Source: UBA6215 sp964484255
GTDB taxonomy: Bacteria > Omnitrophota > Gorgyraeia > Pluralincolimonadales > Pluralincolimonadaceae
DNA: 15,286 bases
Assembly (NCBI GenBank): GCA_964484255.1
Contig: CAZAEH010000033.1
Span: 1 to 15,286 of the forward strand
Direction: 5' to 3'
The position numbers and the translations under genes were made by a program. The notes beneath the pieces were generated by a model. That model was not told where the DNA came from. It did no database searches and worked only from the letters and a program-made list of their open reading frames with translations. The stretch's first letter is position 1. Every line of letters starts with the position of its first letter. Shown piece by piece: positions 1-7,618 of the stretch.

Positions 1-1184
1 TGCTGGTCTATGGTGCTGCGGGCGGCCAGGGCGTCCGAGACTTCCCTGAACGCGGTCTGAATTGTTTTCTGGTACTGAGCGACGGCGATGTCGCGGTCGG
101 CCTTGCTCACCCTGTAAGCCGCCTGCACCCTCATGTCAAAAAGCGGCATTACGGCCTGCGGCGCAAAACTCCAGGCGCCAGAGCCTGACTTGAACAGTCC
201 GGAAAGGTCGCTGCTTGCGCTTCCCGCGATTGTCGTAAGCGATATCTGGGGGAAAAAAGAGGCCCTTGCGGCACCTATGTTCGCGTTAGATGCTTTCAGC
301 CGGTGTTCGGCTTCCATGATATCAGGCCGGCGCAAAAGCACTTCTGAAGACAGGCCCGGAGATATCTCTTTAGGCGGTTTTACGTTTTCAAGGTCCAACG
401 GCAAAAGGTCTTCCGGTACGGTAAAACCGGCGATCAGGTTCAAGGCATTCTTGTCCTGCATCACGAATTCGGTATAGCGGGCTATATCCCTGACTGCGGT
501 GTCCACCTGCGTCTGGGAACGGCGCAGATCGGGCTCGGTTGCAAGCCCTTTGTCGAACCTTTGGTATATGACACCATATACGCTTCTCTGGGTCTCAAGC
601 GTAGCCTGCGCCAATTTCAGGTTCTCGAGGTCCGAGGCCAATACATAATACGCCCGTGCAACCTCTCCTATCACGGCTACCTGCGCGGCGCGGCGGGCCT
701 GTTCACTGCCCAGGTATTCTTCCAAGGCCTGTTCTTTAAGGCTCCTGATGCGCCCGAAAAGATCTAACTCCCATGAGACTATGCCCAGGTTTATGCTGTA
801 CTGGTCGTATGACATCTCTTTACCGCTTGAGGAAAGGTCTGCGGGCACGTGTTGGGTGCTCCCGGAAGCGGAACCGGTAACAGCCGGATAGAGCTTAGCC
901 TGCTGTATGCCGTAAAGGGCGCGGGCCCTTTCGACGTTCAATACGGCTATCTTAAGGTCCATATTGTTCTCGAGGGCGATACCTATGATGGTTTGGAGCC
1001 TCTCATCCGGGAAAACCTCCTGCCATTTCAAGTCTTGCGCGGAGAGGGCTTCCTGCGGAACGGAAGGTGCCGCCGGCAGTGCGGCAGGGACCTTCGGTTC
1101 AGGCCTGGCATATTTAGGTATGAGCGAACAGCCTCCCAATAGTACGGACAATCCTATTACAACTATCGAATATCTTATCTTCAC
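1..1184 (-). CDS. RND efflux outer-membrane factor, OprM/NodT family lipoprotein (3' end off the window)
   Basis: This is the outer-membrane channel that completes the tripartite pump with the two genes upstream. About 394 codons are visible, and the C-terminus lies beyond position 1. The protein starts MKIRYSIVVIGLSVLLGGC, a lipoprotein signal peptide with lipobox LGGC and lipidated Cys at residue 19. It is followed by PKYARPEP, which resembles the conserved P-x-Y-x-R-P stretch of the OprM/NodT family. Two repeats of the outer-membrane efflux (OEP) type follow; near the visible end is QTAFREVSDALAARS, a hallmark of the second repeat. The start is GTG at 1182-1184. It overlaps the TGA of the RND gene as GTGA, with AGGAAG just upstream as ribosome site, so translation is probably coupled. 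Family usual length is about 460-490 residues, so roughly 70-90 residues are missing. Family assignment is firm; substrate range is not known. Confidence 0.93.
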   Translation of the reverse strand, partial: MKIRYSIVVIGLSVLLGGCSLIPKYARPEPKVPAALPAAPSVPQEALSAQDLKWQEVFPDERLQTIIGIALENNMDLKIAVLNVERARALYGIQQAKLYPAVTGSASGSTQHVPADLSSSGKEMSYDQYSINLGIVSWELDLFGRIRSLKEQALEEYLGSEQARRAAQVAVIGEVARAYYVLASDLENLKLAQATLETQRSVYGVIYQRFDKGLATEPDLRRSQTQVDTAVRDIARYTEFVMQDKNALNLIAGFTVPEDLLPLDLENVKPPKEISPGLSSEVLLRRPDIMEAEHRLKASNANIGAARASFFPQISLTTIAGSASSDLSGLFKSGSGAWSFAPQAVMPLFDMRVQAAYRVSKADRDIAVAQYQKTIQTAFREVSDALAARSTIDQ

Positions 1185-4100
1185 GGCTTCCTATCCTTCC
1201 TTTTGCCGATACTTTTTTCTATAAGAACGTAAAATAGCGGCGCAAAAAGTACTACAAGCAGGGTACCGGTGACCATACCTCCAAGCACCGAGGTCCCTAT
1301 TGCGACCATGGCACCTGCACCGGCGCCCGTAGCCATAGCCAAAGGCAGGACGCCGAAACCGAAAGCGAGCGAGGTCATCATGATAGGCCTCAGGCGCAGC
1401 CTTGTGCCCTCAACGGCCGCCTCTATCAAGCCCATGCCTTCCTCCACACCGGCTTTCGCGAACTGCACGATAAGTATGGCGTTCTTTGTGGTAAGACCGA
1501 GCGTCGTCAACAGCCCGATCTGGAAATATACGTCATTGGAAAGGCCGCGCATCGTCGAGGCGATAACTCCGCCTATAACGCCGAGCGGCAATACAAGCAA
1601 TATCGCTATCGGTATAGGCCAGCTTTCATAAAGGGCAGCCAGGCACAGGAAGATAACGAATATCGAAAAAGCGTATAATGGCCCGCTCTGCGAGGCCGAT
1701 TGGCGTTCCTGGTATGATAACCCCGTCCAGTCGTAGCCGAACCCTTGGGGCAATTTCCCAACTATCTCCTCCATCGCCTTCATTGCCTCTCCCGAGCTCC
1801 TTCCCGGCGCGGGCTCTCCCCAGATATTCATGGAAGAAAAACCGTTGAAACGCTCCAAGCGCGGCGATCCTGACGTCCAGTGCGTGGACGCGAACGATGA
1901 GAACGGGACCATCTTGCCCGATGTATTGCGGACATAAAGCTTGTTCAGGTCAAGCGGCTGGCTGCGGTACGGCGCATCCGCCTGCACAAATACTTTCTTT
2001 ACACGGCCCGACTGGATGAAATTGTTCACGTATGAACTTCCAAAAGCAGCCGAGATAGTGCTGTGGATGGAGCTTACCGGCACGCCGAGCGCACCGGCCT
2101 TCTCCCAGTCTATATCTACCCTGAATTCAGGGACATCTTCCATGCCGTTGGGGCGTACGCTCGCCAAGCGGCCGTCTTTCGAGGCCATACCCAGAAGCTG
2201 GTTGCGCGCATCCATCAAAGCCGAATGGCCGAGCCCTCCGCGGTCAAGAAGCTGAAAGTCAACACCCCTGGCATTGCCCAGCTCGGTCACGGAAGGCGGC
2301 GGAAAAGCATATACTATAGCTTTTGTGTTACCCGCAAAAGCTCCCATAACCCTGCCTGCAACGGCTTTTACTTTCAGGGATGGCTTATTACGCAGTTTCC
2401 AGTCCTTGAGTTTCACGAAGACCATTCCGTTATTCTGCGCCCTACCCGAAAATCCGGTACCCGTGATAGTCAAGCATGACTCGACCGCCTCTTTCTCGTT
2501 CTTCTTGAAATAATCCTGTACTTCATCGGCAACGGCCTGGGTCTGTTCCAGGGTTGAACCCGTAGGGAGCAGTATCTGGGCCAACAATATACCCTGGTCC
2601 TCGTCCGGCAGATAACTCGTAGGCATGCGCATGTATAGAAGGACCATAAGCGCGACTATCATAAGAAAGACCGCCAAATAACGCTTTTTCTTCGAAAGCG
2701 CACTCTTGACCAATACCTCATAACCATTCCTGAAACGGTTAAAACCATTGTCGAACCACCGCATAAAGGGCTTAACCAGCCTGTTCGTCTCCTCGGCAGC
2801 CTCATGCCCCTTGGCTACGGGCTTAAGCATATAAGCGCAAAGGACCGGTGTAAGGATCAACGCGACCAATACCGAAAGCAACATTGCCGCGGCTATGGTA
2901 ACCGAGAACTGGCGGTATATGACACCCGTTGAGCCCCCGAAAAACGCCATAGGCCCGAAAACCGCGGTCAATACAAGGCCGATACCTATCAACGCGGGGG
3001 TTATTTGCTCCATGGATTTTGCGGTGGCTTCCATCGGGGATATGCCTTCTTCGCCCATGATACGCTCGACGTTCTCAACGACAACAATGGCATCGTCGAC
3101 AAGCAGGCCGATGGCAAGGACCATGGCGAACATCGTAAGCATGTTTATGGAATATCCGAAGAAGCTCAGGACCGCGAAGGTCCCGAGCAGTACGACAGGA
3201 ACGGCAATGGTCGGGATAAGGGTAGCCCTCATATTACCCAGGAACAACCACATTATAAGGAATACAAGGATGACAGCCTCAAAGAGCGTCTTGGTGACTT
3301 CGTGTATAGATACCTCGATAAAAGGAGTGGTATCGTAAGGATAGACTACTTTCATGCCTTTCGGGAAATAATCTTCGAGTTCTTTTATTTTCTCCTTGAT
3401 GGCTTCCGCCGTATCCAGGGCATTGGCTCCCGGCGCCTGCCTTATAGCCAGCGCGCATGAAGGTTTTCCGTTATAGAAGGACTTGATGTCATATATCTCG
3501 GTACCGAGTTCGGCCCTGCCGATGTCCTTTACCCGGACTATGGAACCGTCCGGATCTATGCGAAGCGGTATGGATGCAAACTCTTCCGGTGTCTGGAGAA
3601 GGTTCTGTACTATTATAGAGACATTAAGCCTCTGGCCTTCAACCGCCGGGGCGCCGCCGAACTGCCCTGCGGAAACCTCGACATTATAGGTCTTGAGCGC
3701 GGCGACGACGTCTTCTATCGTCATGTTATAATCGGTAAGCCTCTCCGGGTTCAGCCACAGGCGCATCGCGTATTGCGAACCGAAGGCCTCGACTTCTCCG
3801 ACTCCGGGTATGCGCGCAAGGACCTTCTCGAGGTTAGACGCCGCGTAATCCTGAAGGTCGTTGCCGTCCATGCTCCCGTCTTCCGAAACCAACCCTACAA
3901 GTATCAGGTAGTTCTTAGTTGCTTTACTTACCTTTACGCCGGAGCGCTGGACCACATCAGGGAGGCTCGGCATGGCAAGCTGCAGCTTGTTCTGGACCTT
4001 GGACCAGGCCAGGTCCGGGTCGGTCCCAGGCTTGAAGGTTAATTCGATGCGGGCCGAGCCTGAAGAATCGCTCGTTCCTGAGATATACAGGAGGTCGTCA

Positions 4101-4318
4101 AAACCCGTCATCTTCTGTTCGATGATCTGGGTAATGCTGTTCTCGACCGTCTCTGCCGATGCACCGGGATAGCTGGCTGTAATAGCGATCGAAGGCGGCG
4201 CTATCGGAGGATATTGCGATATCGGAAGGTTGTATATGGAAAGCAGGCCCATGGCCATCATTACTATCGCAATGACCCAGGCAAAAACCGGACGTTTCAG
4301 GAAAAATTTAGATAACAT
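1181..4318 (-). CDS. acrB: RND multidrug efflux permease, AcrB/MexB (HAE-1) type
   Basis: This is the proton-driven inner-membrane pump of the tripartite exporter, 1045 residues, the full family length. It begins MLSKFFLKRPVFAWVIAIVM and aligns by eye along its whole length with AcrB. The proton relay is intact: Asp408-Asp409 in the helix-4 motif GLLVDDAIVVVENVER, Lys945 in GLTTKNAILIVQF, and Arg975/Thr982 in LRLRPIMMTSLAF. The gate-loop region reads GFSGRAQNNGMVFVKLKDW (622-640). Of the Phe residues lining the AcrB deep drug pocket, three are replaced: Tyr137 (AcrB F136), Leu616 (F610) and Thr621 (F615). Phe179, Phe623 and Phe634 are kept, so substrate preference may differ from AcrB. The gene starts 13 nt after the adaptor stop and overlaps the outer-membrane factor by 4 nt. 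The acrB symbol denotes family, not proven orthology. Confidence 0.96.
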   Translation of the reverse strand: MLSKFFLKRPVFAWVIAIVMMAMGLLSIYNLPISQYPPIAPPSIAITASYPGASAETVENSITQIIEQKMTGFDDLLYISGTSDSSGSARIELTFKPGTDPDLAWSKVQNKLQLAMPSLPDVVQRSGVKVSKATKNYLILVGLVSEDGSMDGNDLQDYAASNLEKVLARIPGVGEVEAFGSQYAMRLWLNPERLTDYNMTIEDVVAALKTYNVEVSAGQFGGAPAVEGQRLNVSIIVQNLLQTPEEFASIPLRIDPDGSIVRVKDIGRAELGTEIYDIKSFYNGKPSCALAIRQAPGANALDTAEAIKEKIKELEDYFPKGMKVVYPYDTTPFIEVSIHEVTKTLFEAVILVFLIMWLFLGNMRATLIPTIAVPVVLLGTFAVLSFFGYSINMLTMFAMVLAIGLLVDDAIVVVENVERIMGEEGISPMEATAKSMEQITPALIGIGLVLTAVFGPMAFFGGSTGVIYRQFSVTIAAAMLLSVLVALILTPVLCAYMLKPVAKGHEAAEETNRLVKPFMRWFDNGFNRFRNGYEVLVKSALSKKKRYLAVFLMIVALMVLLYMRMPTSYLPDEDQGILLAQILLPTGSTLEQTQAVADEVQDYFKKNEKEAVESCLTITGTGFSGRAQNNGMVFVKLKDWKLRNKPSLKVKAVAGRVMGAFAGNTKAIVYAFPPPSVTELGNARGVDFQLLDRGGLGHSALMDARNQLLGMASKDGRLASVRPNGMEDVPEFRVDIDWEKAGALGVPVSSIHSTISAAFGSSYVNNFIQSGRVKKVFVQADAPYRSQPLDLNKLYVRNTSGKMVPFSSFASTHWTSGSPRLERFNGFSSMNIWGEPAPGRSSGEAMKAMEEIVGKLPQGFGYDWTGLSYQERQSASQSGPLYAFSIFVIFLCLAALYESWPIPIAILLVLPLGVIGGVIASTMRGLSNDVYFQIGLLTTLGLTTKNAILIVQFAKAGVEEGMGLIEAAVEGTRLRLRPIMMTSLAFGFGVLPLAMATGAGAGAMVAIGTSVLGGMVTGTLLVVLFAPLFYVLIEKSIGKRKDRKP

Positions 4319-4331
4319 TTATCGCCCCCGT

Positions 4332-5498
4332 TTATTGTGCTTTCGCCGTTTCAGGAGCGGCGATCACGACGGGGACGCCGTTACGCACGCGCTGTATCCC
4401 CTCGATTATTACGCGGTCACCGGCAGAAAGCCCGGACGAGACAAGCCATTTGTCCCCTATAGCGCGATCGACCGTTACCATCCTCATCTCGGCTTTACCC
4501 TCGGCATCGACCAACCATACATACGGTTGCCCTTTCTGGTCGCGGACCACCGCGCTTTGCGTCAAGAGTATGCCTTTATCTATATATCCTTCGGTAAGAA
4601 TGGCCCTGACGAACATGCCGGGCAGAAGCATGCTGTCCGGGTTCGGGACGACGATCCTCAGGACGACGGAACCGGTCGTCGGGCTGACGGTCACATCGCG
4701 GAATTCAAGCATACCCTCTATAGGATAGACGGAACCGTCCTCTTTTATTATCTTTACCTTGCTCTGTCCGGCGCTATCGGCCTTGAAAGTCCCCTCTTTC
4801 ATCCGCCCCTGGAGCTTCAGCATCTCAGCGGTCGACTGCGTGACATCCACATAGATAGGATCAAGTTGTTGTATGGTAGCGAGCGGCATCTGCTGATACT
4901 CTACGACCATGCTGCCTTCGGTCACGTTAGAACGGCCTATGCGGCCGGATATCGGCGCCTTTATGGGAGTATATGAAAGCTTTATCTCTGCTATCTCCAT
5001 GGCAGCCTTGCTGACCTCAAGCTGCGCCTCGGCCTGCCTAAGGGTAGCAAGCGCGTCATCGTATTCCTGCTGGCCGATGGCATGGCTTGTGACAAGTTCC
5101 TTATATCTCTCCACGCGCGAACGTACAGCCGGCAGGTTCGCTTCCGCCATAGAGACGGCAGCCTTGGCCTGGTCATAGGCCGCCTTATAATGGACGGGAT
5201 CTATCTGGTAAAGAAGGTCGCCCTCGTGGACGAACGAGCCTTCCTCGAAAGCACGCTTAATTATGAGCCCGCTTACCTGGGGCCTTATCTCCGATACGCG
5301 TGAGGCTGCGGTCCGGCCGGGCAGCTCACTCGTCAGGACAACACGCTCCGTTTCTATCGTAAAGACCTTTACCTCCGGCCCTTTCTGCTGCGCCTGCTTG
5401 CCGGAACTGCGCGCACATCCCGATACCAGTAAGGCAGCGGCAAAAACCAGTATGTAACTTCTTTTTAAGAAACCGTAGTGCATGAAACAGGTACTCAT
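4332..5498 (-). CDS. acrA: RND efflux periplasmic adaptor (membrane fusion protein), AcrA/MexA type lipoprotein
   Basis: This adaptor links the RND permease to the outer-membrane factor; it has 388 residues, close to AcrA (397). The N-terminus has a signal peptide with lipobox VSGC, placing the lipidated Cys at residue 28. The lipoyl/barrel-sandwich halves flank an alpha-helical hairpin: SEIRPQVSGLI before it, and LSYTPIKAPISGRIGRSNVT after it. QQLDPIYVDVTQS then opens the beta-barrel part and is nearly identical to AcrA as I remember it. The hairpin (about residues 100-165) is rich in Ala, Glu and Gln, as expected for a coiled coil. The ATG at 5496-5498 is chosen because AAAGGA sits 7 nt upstream, inside the end of the repressor gene; the Met at residue 6 has no ribosome site. 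The gene follows the repressor stop by 1 nt and precedes the permease by 13 nt. Confidence 0.95.
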   Translation of the reverse strand: MSTCFMHYGFLKRSYILVFAAALLVSGCARSSGKQAQQKGPEVKVFTIETERVVLTSELPGRTAASRVSEIRPQVSGLIIKRAFEEGSFVHEGDLLYQIDPVHYKAAYDQAKAAVSMAEANLPAVRSRVERYKELVTSHAIGQQEYDDALATLRQAEAQLEVSKAAMEIAEIKLSYTPIKAPISGRIGRSNVTEGSMVVEYQQMPLATIQQLDPIYVDVTQSTAEMLKLQGRMKEGTFKADSAGQSKVKIIKEDGSVYPIEGMLEFRDVTVSPTTGSVVLRIVVPNPDSMLLPGMFVRAILTEGYIDKGILLTQSAVVRDQKGQPYVWLVDAEGKAEMRMVTVDRAIGDKWLVSSGLSAGDRVIIEGIQRVRNGVPVVIAAPETAKAQ

Positions 5499-5499
5499 T

Positions 5500-6159
5500 T
5501 TATTGTCCTTTCACTCCCATGCTTTTCCATAAAATATGGAGCTGGCGTTTATAATGATAATCTCGGTGCCCGCAGCCGTTGAACCGGACTGACAGGAACG
5601 TCCCGAACATTATTGCTGTCAATGATACCAGGATATCTTCCCCATCCGATTCCGGGGGGATCTCACCGTTCTTTCTGGCCGATGAGATGCATCTTTTAAG
5701 CCACCCGCCGAAACATTCATCCGGCGTATTCTCGATGCCTTCACAACTCGGAAATGCCAACTTCTTCTCAACGGCAGATATCTCCACCCACTTGGGCCTT
5801 TCGGTCTGCCCCAGGAGGACGGAAAGTATCTGGCAGGAAAGGTTGCTGTTCTCCCATTCTTTTGAGACCTGGGCAAAAACGGTCTCTATCTTTGCGAGGC
5901 ATCTGCCCGCAACTGAGTTCCTCTCCGCGGCCCAGATCATCTTCGCCATAGTCAAACGAAGGTAATAGGCGAGGACATCTATCTTTTCCGGGAAGTAGTT
6001 AAAGAACGTGCCCTGCGCGACCTCTGCGTCTTTGCAGACCTTTATAATAGAAATACTTTCGAAACGGTCGCGCTTCAACCGTTCCATGAACGCTCTCATT
6101 ATCGCGAGTTTCGTCCTCGCGTGCTTAGTCGCCCGTAAAGAGTATTCTTTCCTGTTCAT
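5500..6159 (-). CDS. TetR/AcrR-family transcriptional repressor of the efflux operon
   Basis: This is a 219-residue DNA-binding repressor, first gene of the pump operon. The N-terminal helix-turn-helix is typical of TetR: ISIIKVCKDAEVAQGTFFNYFPEK at about residues 37-59, with recognition helix around QGTFFNYF. The C-terminal two thirds would be the ligand-binding and dimer domain; it has no recognisable signature, as is usual for the family. I place the start at ATG 6157-6159 because AGGG lies 5 nt upstream; an in-frame GTG at 6165 would add two residues but overlaps that site. Lying downstream of a strong promoter overlapped by palindromes, and directly ahead of the adaptor gene, it most likely represses its own operon and is released by a pump substrate. 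The ligand cannot be inferred. Confidence 0.93.
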   Translation of the reverse strand: MNRKEYSLRATKHARTKLAIMRAFMERLKRDRFESISIIKVCKDAEVAQGTFFNYFPEKIDVLAYYLRLTMAKMIWAAERNSVAGRCLAKIETVFAQVSKEWENSNLSCQILSVLLGQTERPKWVEISAVEKKLAFPSCEGIENTPDECFGGWLKRCISSARKNGEIPPESDGEDILVSLTAIMFGTFLSVRFNGCGHRDYHYKRQLHILWKSMGVKGQ

Positions 6160-6185
6160 TATCACCCTACTGTCATATTTTTAAA

Positions 6186-6194
6186 GTAGACTAC
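6186..6194. promoter_or_regulatory. Candidate operator: GTAG-A-CTAC palindrome at the predicted transcription start
   Basis: The 9-bp palindrome GTAGACTAC falls on the predicted +1 of the tetR-RND operon. It is less AT-biased than the neighbouring inverted repeat, so it is a competing candidate for the repressor binding site. The sequence alone cannot say which is used, or whether both are. Confidence 0.35.
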
Positions 6195-6217
6195 ATAATT
6201 ATAGCATACTTTATAAT
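6187..6217 (+). promoter_or_regulatory. Weak candidate divergent promoter for the MFS gene
   Basis: On the plus strand TATAAT (6212-6217) is a perfect -10. The best -35 is TAGACT (6187-6192, 4 of 6 matches) at a long 19-nt spacing. If used, it would start transcription near 6224 and leave a leader of about 80 nt before the ATG at 6306. It lies on top of the minus-strand promoter and both palindromes, so one repressor could silence both directions. The poor -35 and the spacing keep confidence low. Confidence 0.3.
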
Positions 6218-6218
6218 T
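6197..6218. promoter_or_regulatory. Candidate TetR operator: 7-bp inverted repeat over the -10 and spacer
   Basis: AATTATA and TATAATT flank an 8-nt centre (gcatactt on the plus strand), giving a perfect 22-bp palindrome. It covers the -10 box and most of the spacer of the operon promoter. Position and size suit a TetR dimer site that blocks RNA polymerase. The arms are AT-only, so chance symmetry within an AT-rich promoter is a real alternative. Confidence 0.4.
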
Positions 6219-6225
6219 TTGTCAA
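6198..6225 (-). promoter_or_regulatory. Near-consensus sigma70 promoter of the tetR-RND operon
   Basis: Read on the minus strand, TTGACA (6220-6225) is followed after 16 nt by TATAAT (6198-6203). Both hexamers match consensus exactly and the spacing is one short of optimal. The expected transcription start is near 6190, leaving a leader of about 30 nt before the repressor ATG at 6159. It is the strongest promoter-like sequence I see in the window, and a strong promoter held by its own repressor is usual for TetR-controlled pumps. Confidence 0.8.
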
Positions 6226-6305
6226 GGCCCAAATTCTTTACCCGTGAACCCCCGGCAATGTGTTACCGCTTGCAAAATAGCGCCGGAAAGTATATCTTAT
6301 TACCA

Positions 6306-7583
6306 ATGTCCGCCCATAATAAAAACCATCATTTCATTGACGCCCTTAAAGTAGCCGATATACGCCTGTTTATAGGTTCTGTCGGTTTCTTTACACTGGC
6401 AAGCCGGGCCCTTGCGGTTGTAATAGGTTTCCAGATATACCAGATAACGCACAGCGCCCTCTCCCTCGGATGGCTGGGCCTGATTGAGGCCATACCCGCC
6501 ATATCGATAGCGCCTTTCGGGGGCTACGTGGCTGACCACGTGGACCGGCGAAGGATCATCCTGGTAACACGCGCGGTCTCTTGTGCGTGCACGGTGCTGC
6601 TTGCCGCCATATCCTGGCAGGCAGGCGTCCACTCTCTCCCTGGCCTTTACGCGATGATATTCGTAGCGGGGGTCGCCCGTGGATTCGCGGACCCGGCCAA
6701 CACCGCCTTCGAGGCACAAGTTGTCCCGAAGCGCCTGACCGTGAACGCCTCTTCGTGGATAAGCAGCACGTGGCTAAGTTGTTCGGTCATCGGGCCGGCC
6801 GCGATAGGCTTTATCTTTGCCGCTTGGGGCGCGCTCGGGTCCTACATCGTCATAACAGCGGGATTCATACTCTCATGGCTGCTTACCCTCGCAATCCCCC
6901 CTAAACACCAGGTAATGCCGCAAAAGAAAGACCCTATACTCAAAGGCATCGCCGCCGGCTGGCGCTTCCTTTTCAGGACCCAGCCCCTCTGGGCCTCAAT
7001 GGCACTGGACCTTTTCTCGGTATTCTTCGGCGGGGCAATAATACTCTTGCCGATATACGCCAACGACATATTGCATGTCGGCGCCAGGGGTCTCGGGCTC
7101 CTGAACGCCGCGCCGTCGCTGGGAGCGCTGATAATAACCTTGATGGCAACCCGCCATCCCCCCATAGGCCGCGCCGGGCGCAACCTGCTCCTCGCCGTAG
7201 CGGGATTCGGGGTATCGATAATAATTTTCGCGTTCTCCAGGAATTTCCTGCTCTCTATGGCCGCTTTATTCTTCAGCGGCGTATTTGACGGGATAAGCGT
7301 CGTGATAAGACGATCCGTACTCAGGCTTCTCTCCCCCGAGGAATTGCGCGGGCGCATCGCCTCGGCAAGCGGTATATTCATATGCGCATCGAATGAACTG
7401 GGGGCTTTCGAGAGCGGTATGGTTGCCGCGTGGATAGGTACGGTACCCTGTGTCGCCGCCGGCGGGATAGTTACATTGTTGATAGTAGCTCTTACTGCAG
7501 GATTTGCAAGGCGGTTGAGGAACTTGAGTTTCGACGTCCACACAATGGAACAAAGAACGGCCGAGCTTAACCCCTACGTATAG
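6306..7583 (+). CDS. MFS transporter, EntS/MFS_3-like exporter
   Basis: This is a 425-residue major facilitator protein with about 12 hydrophobic segments. It resembles the MFS_3/EntS group of exporters: the N-terminus reads DIRLFIGSVGFFTLASRAL, and the loop after the second helix carries GGYVADHVDRRRI, an MFS motif A. A second Arg-rich loop, RRSVLRLLSPEELRGRI, lies in the C-terminal half, as in that group. The start is uncertain. The frame is open back to a TTG at 6219, but that lies in the promoter region. ATG 6306 gives MSAHNKNHHFIDALKVADIRLF, the expected family N-terminus. The nearest purine-rich stretch, GGAAAG (6285-6290), is 15 nt away, too far to be a good ribosome site. Divergence from the TetR gene suggests shared control; the substrate is unknown. 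Confidence 0.9.
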   Translation: MSAHNKNHHFIDALKVADIRLFIGSVGFFTLASRALAVVIGFQIYQITHSALSLGWLGLIEAIPAISIAPFGGYVADHVDRRRIILVTRAVSCACTVLLAAISWQAGVHSLPGLYAMIFVAGVARGFADPANTAFEAQVVPKRLTVNASSWISSTWLSCSVIGPAAIGFIFAAWGALGSYIVITAGFILSWLLTLAIPPKHQVMPQKKDPILKGIAAGWRFLFRTQPLWASMALDLFSVFFGGAIILLPIYANDILHVGARGLGLLNAAPSLGALIITLMATRHPPIGRAGRNLLLAVAGFGVSIIIFAFSRNFLLSMAALFFSGVFDGISVVIRRSVLRLLSPEELRGRIASASGIFICASNELGAFESGMVAAWIGTVPCVAAGGIVTLLIVALTAGFARRLRNLSFDVHTMEQRTAELNPYV

Positions 7584-7618
7584 AATAAAACCTTTGCCTT
7601 GATAATTAGCTGATCGGC
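7584..7618. other. Short convergent intergenic gap without a clear terminator
   Basis: Thirty-five bases separate the stops of the MFS gene and the porin gene. I see only a 3-bp imperfect stem (GCT/GGC around GATC) and no T-run that would make a good intrinsic terminator in either direction. Transcripts of the two convergent genes may therefore overlap at their 3' ends. Confidence 0.5.

Noticed and set aside
4230..4976. A 248-codon plus-strand frame across the adaptor/permease junction
   Set aside because: It is antisense to two well-supported pump genes, low in hydrophobic order, and has no family features.
6252..6286. CCGGC/GCCGG repeat as a riboswitch or attenuator for the MFS gene
   Set aside because: Arms of 5 bp with a 25-nt loop are expected by chance and match no known riboswitch.
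6219..6305. TTG at 6219 as the MFS start
   Set aside because: It would place coding sequence on the promoter region, and the extra residues do not look like an MFS N-terminus.
6842..7543. A 233-codon minus-strand frame opposite the MFS gene
   Set aside because: It mirrors the codons of a convincing MFS transporter and has no recognisable motif.
7584..7618. Bidirectional terminator between the MFS and porin genes
   Set aside because: The only pairing is about 3 bp with a wobble and there is no T-run.
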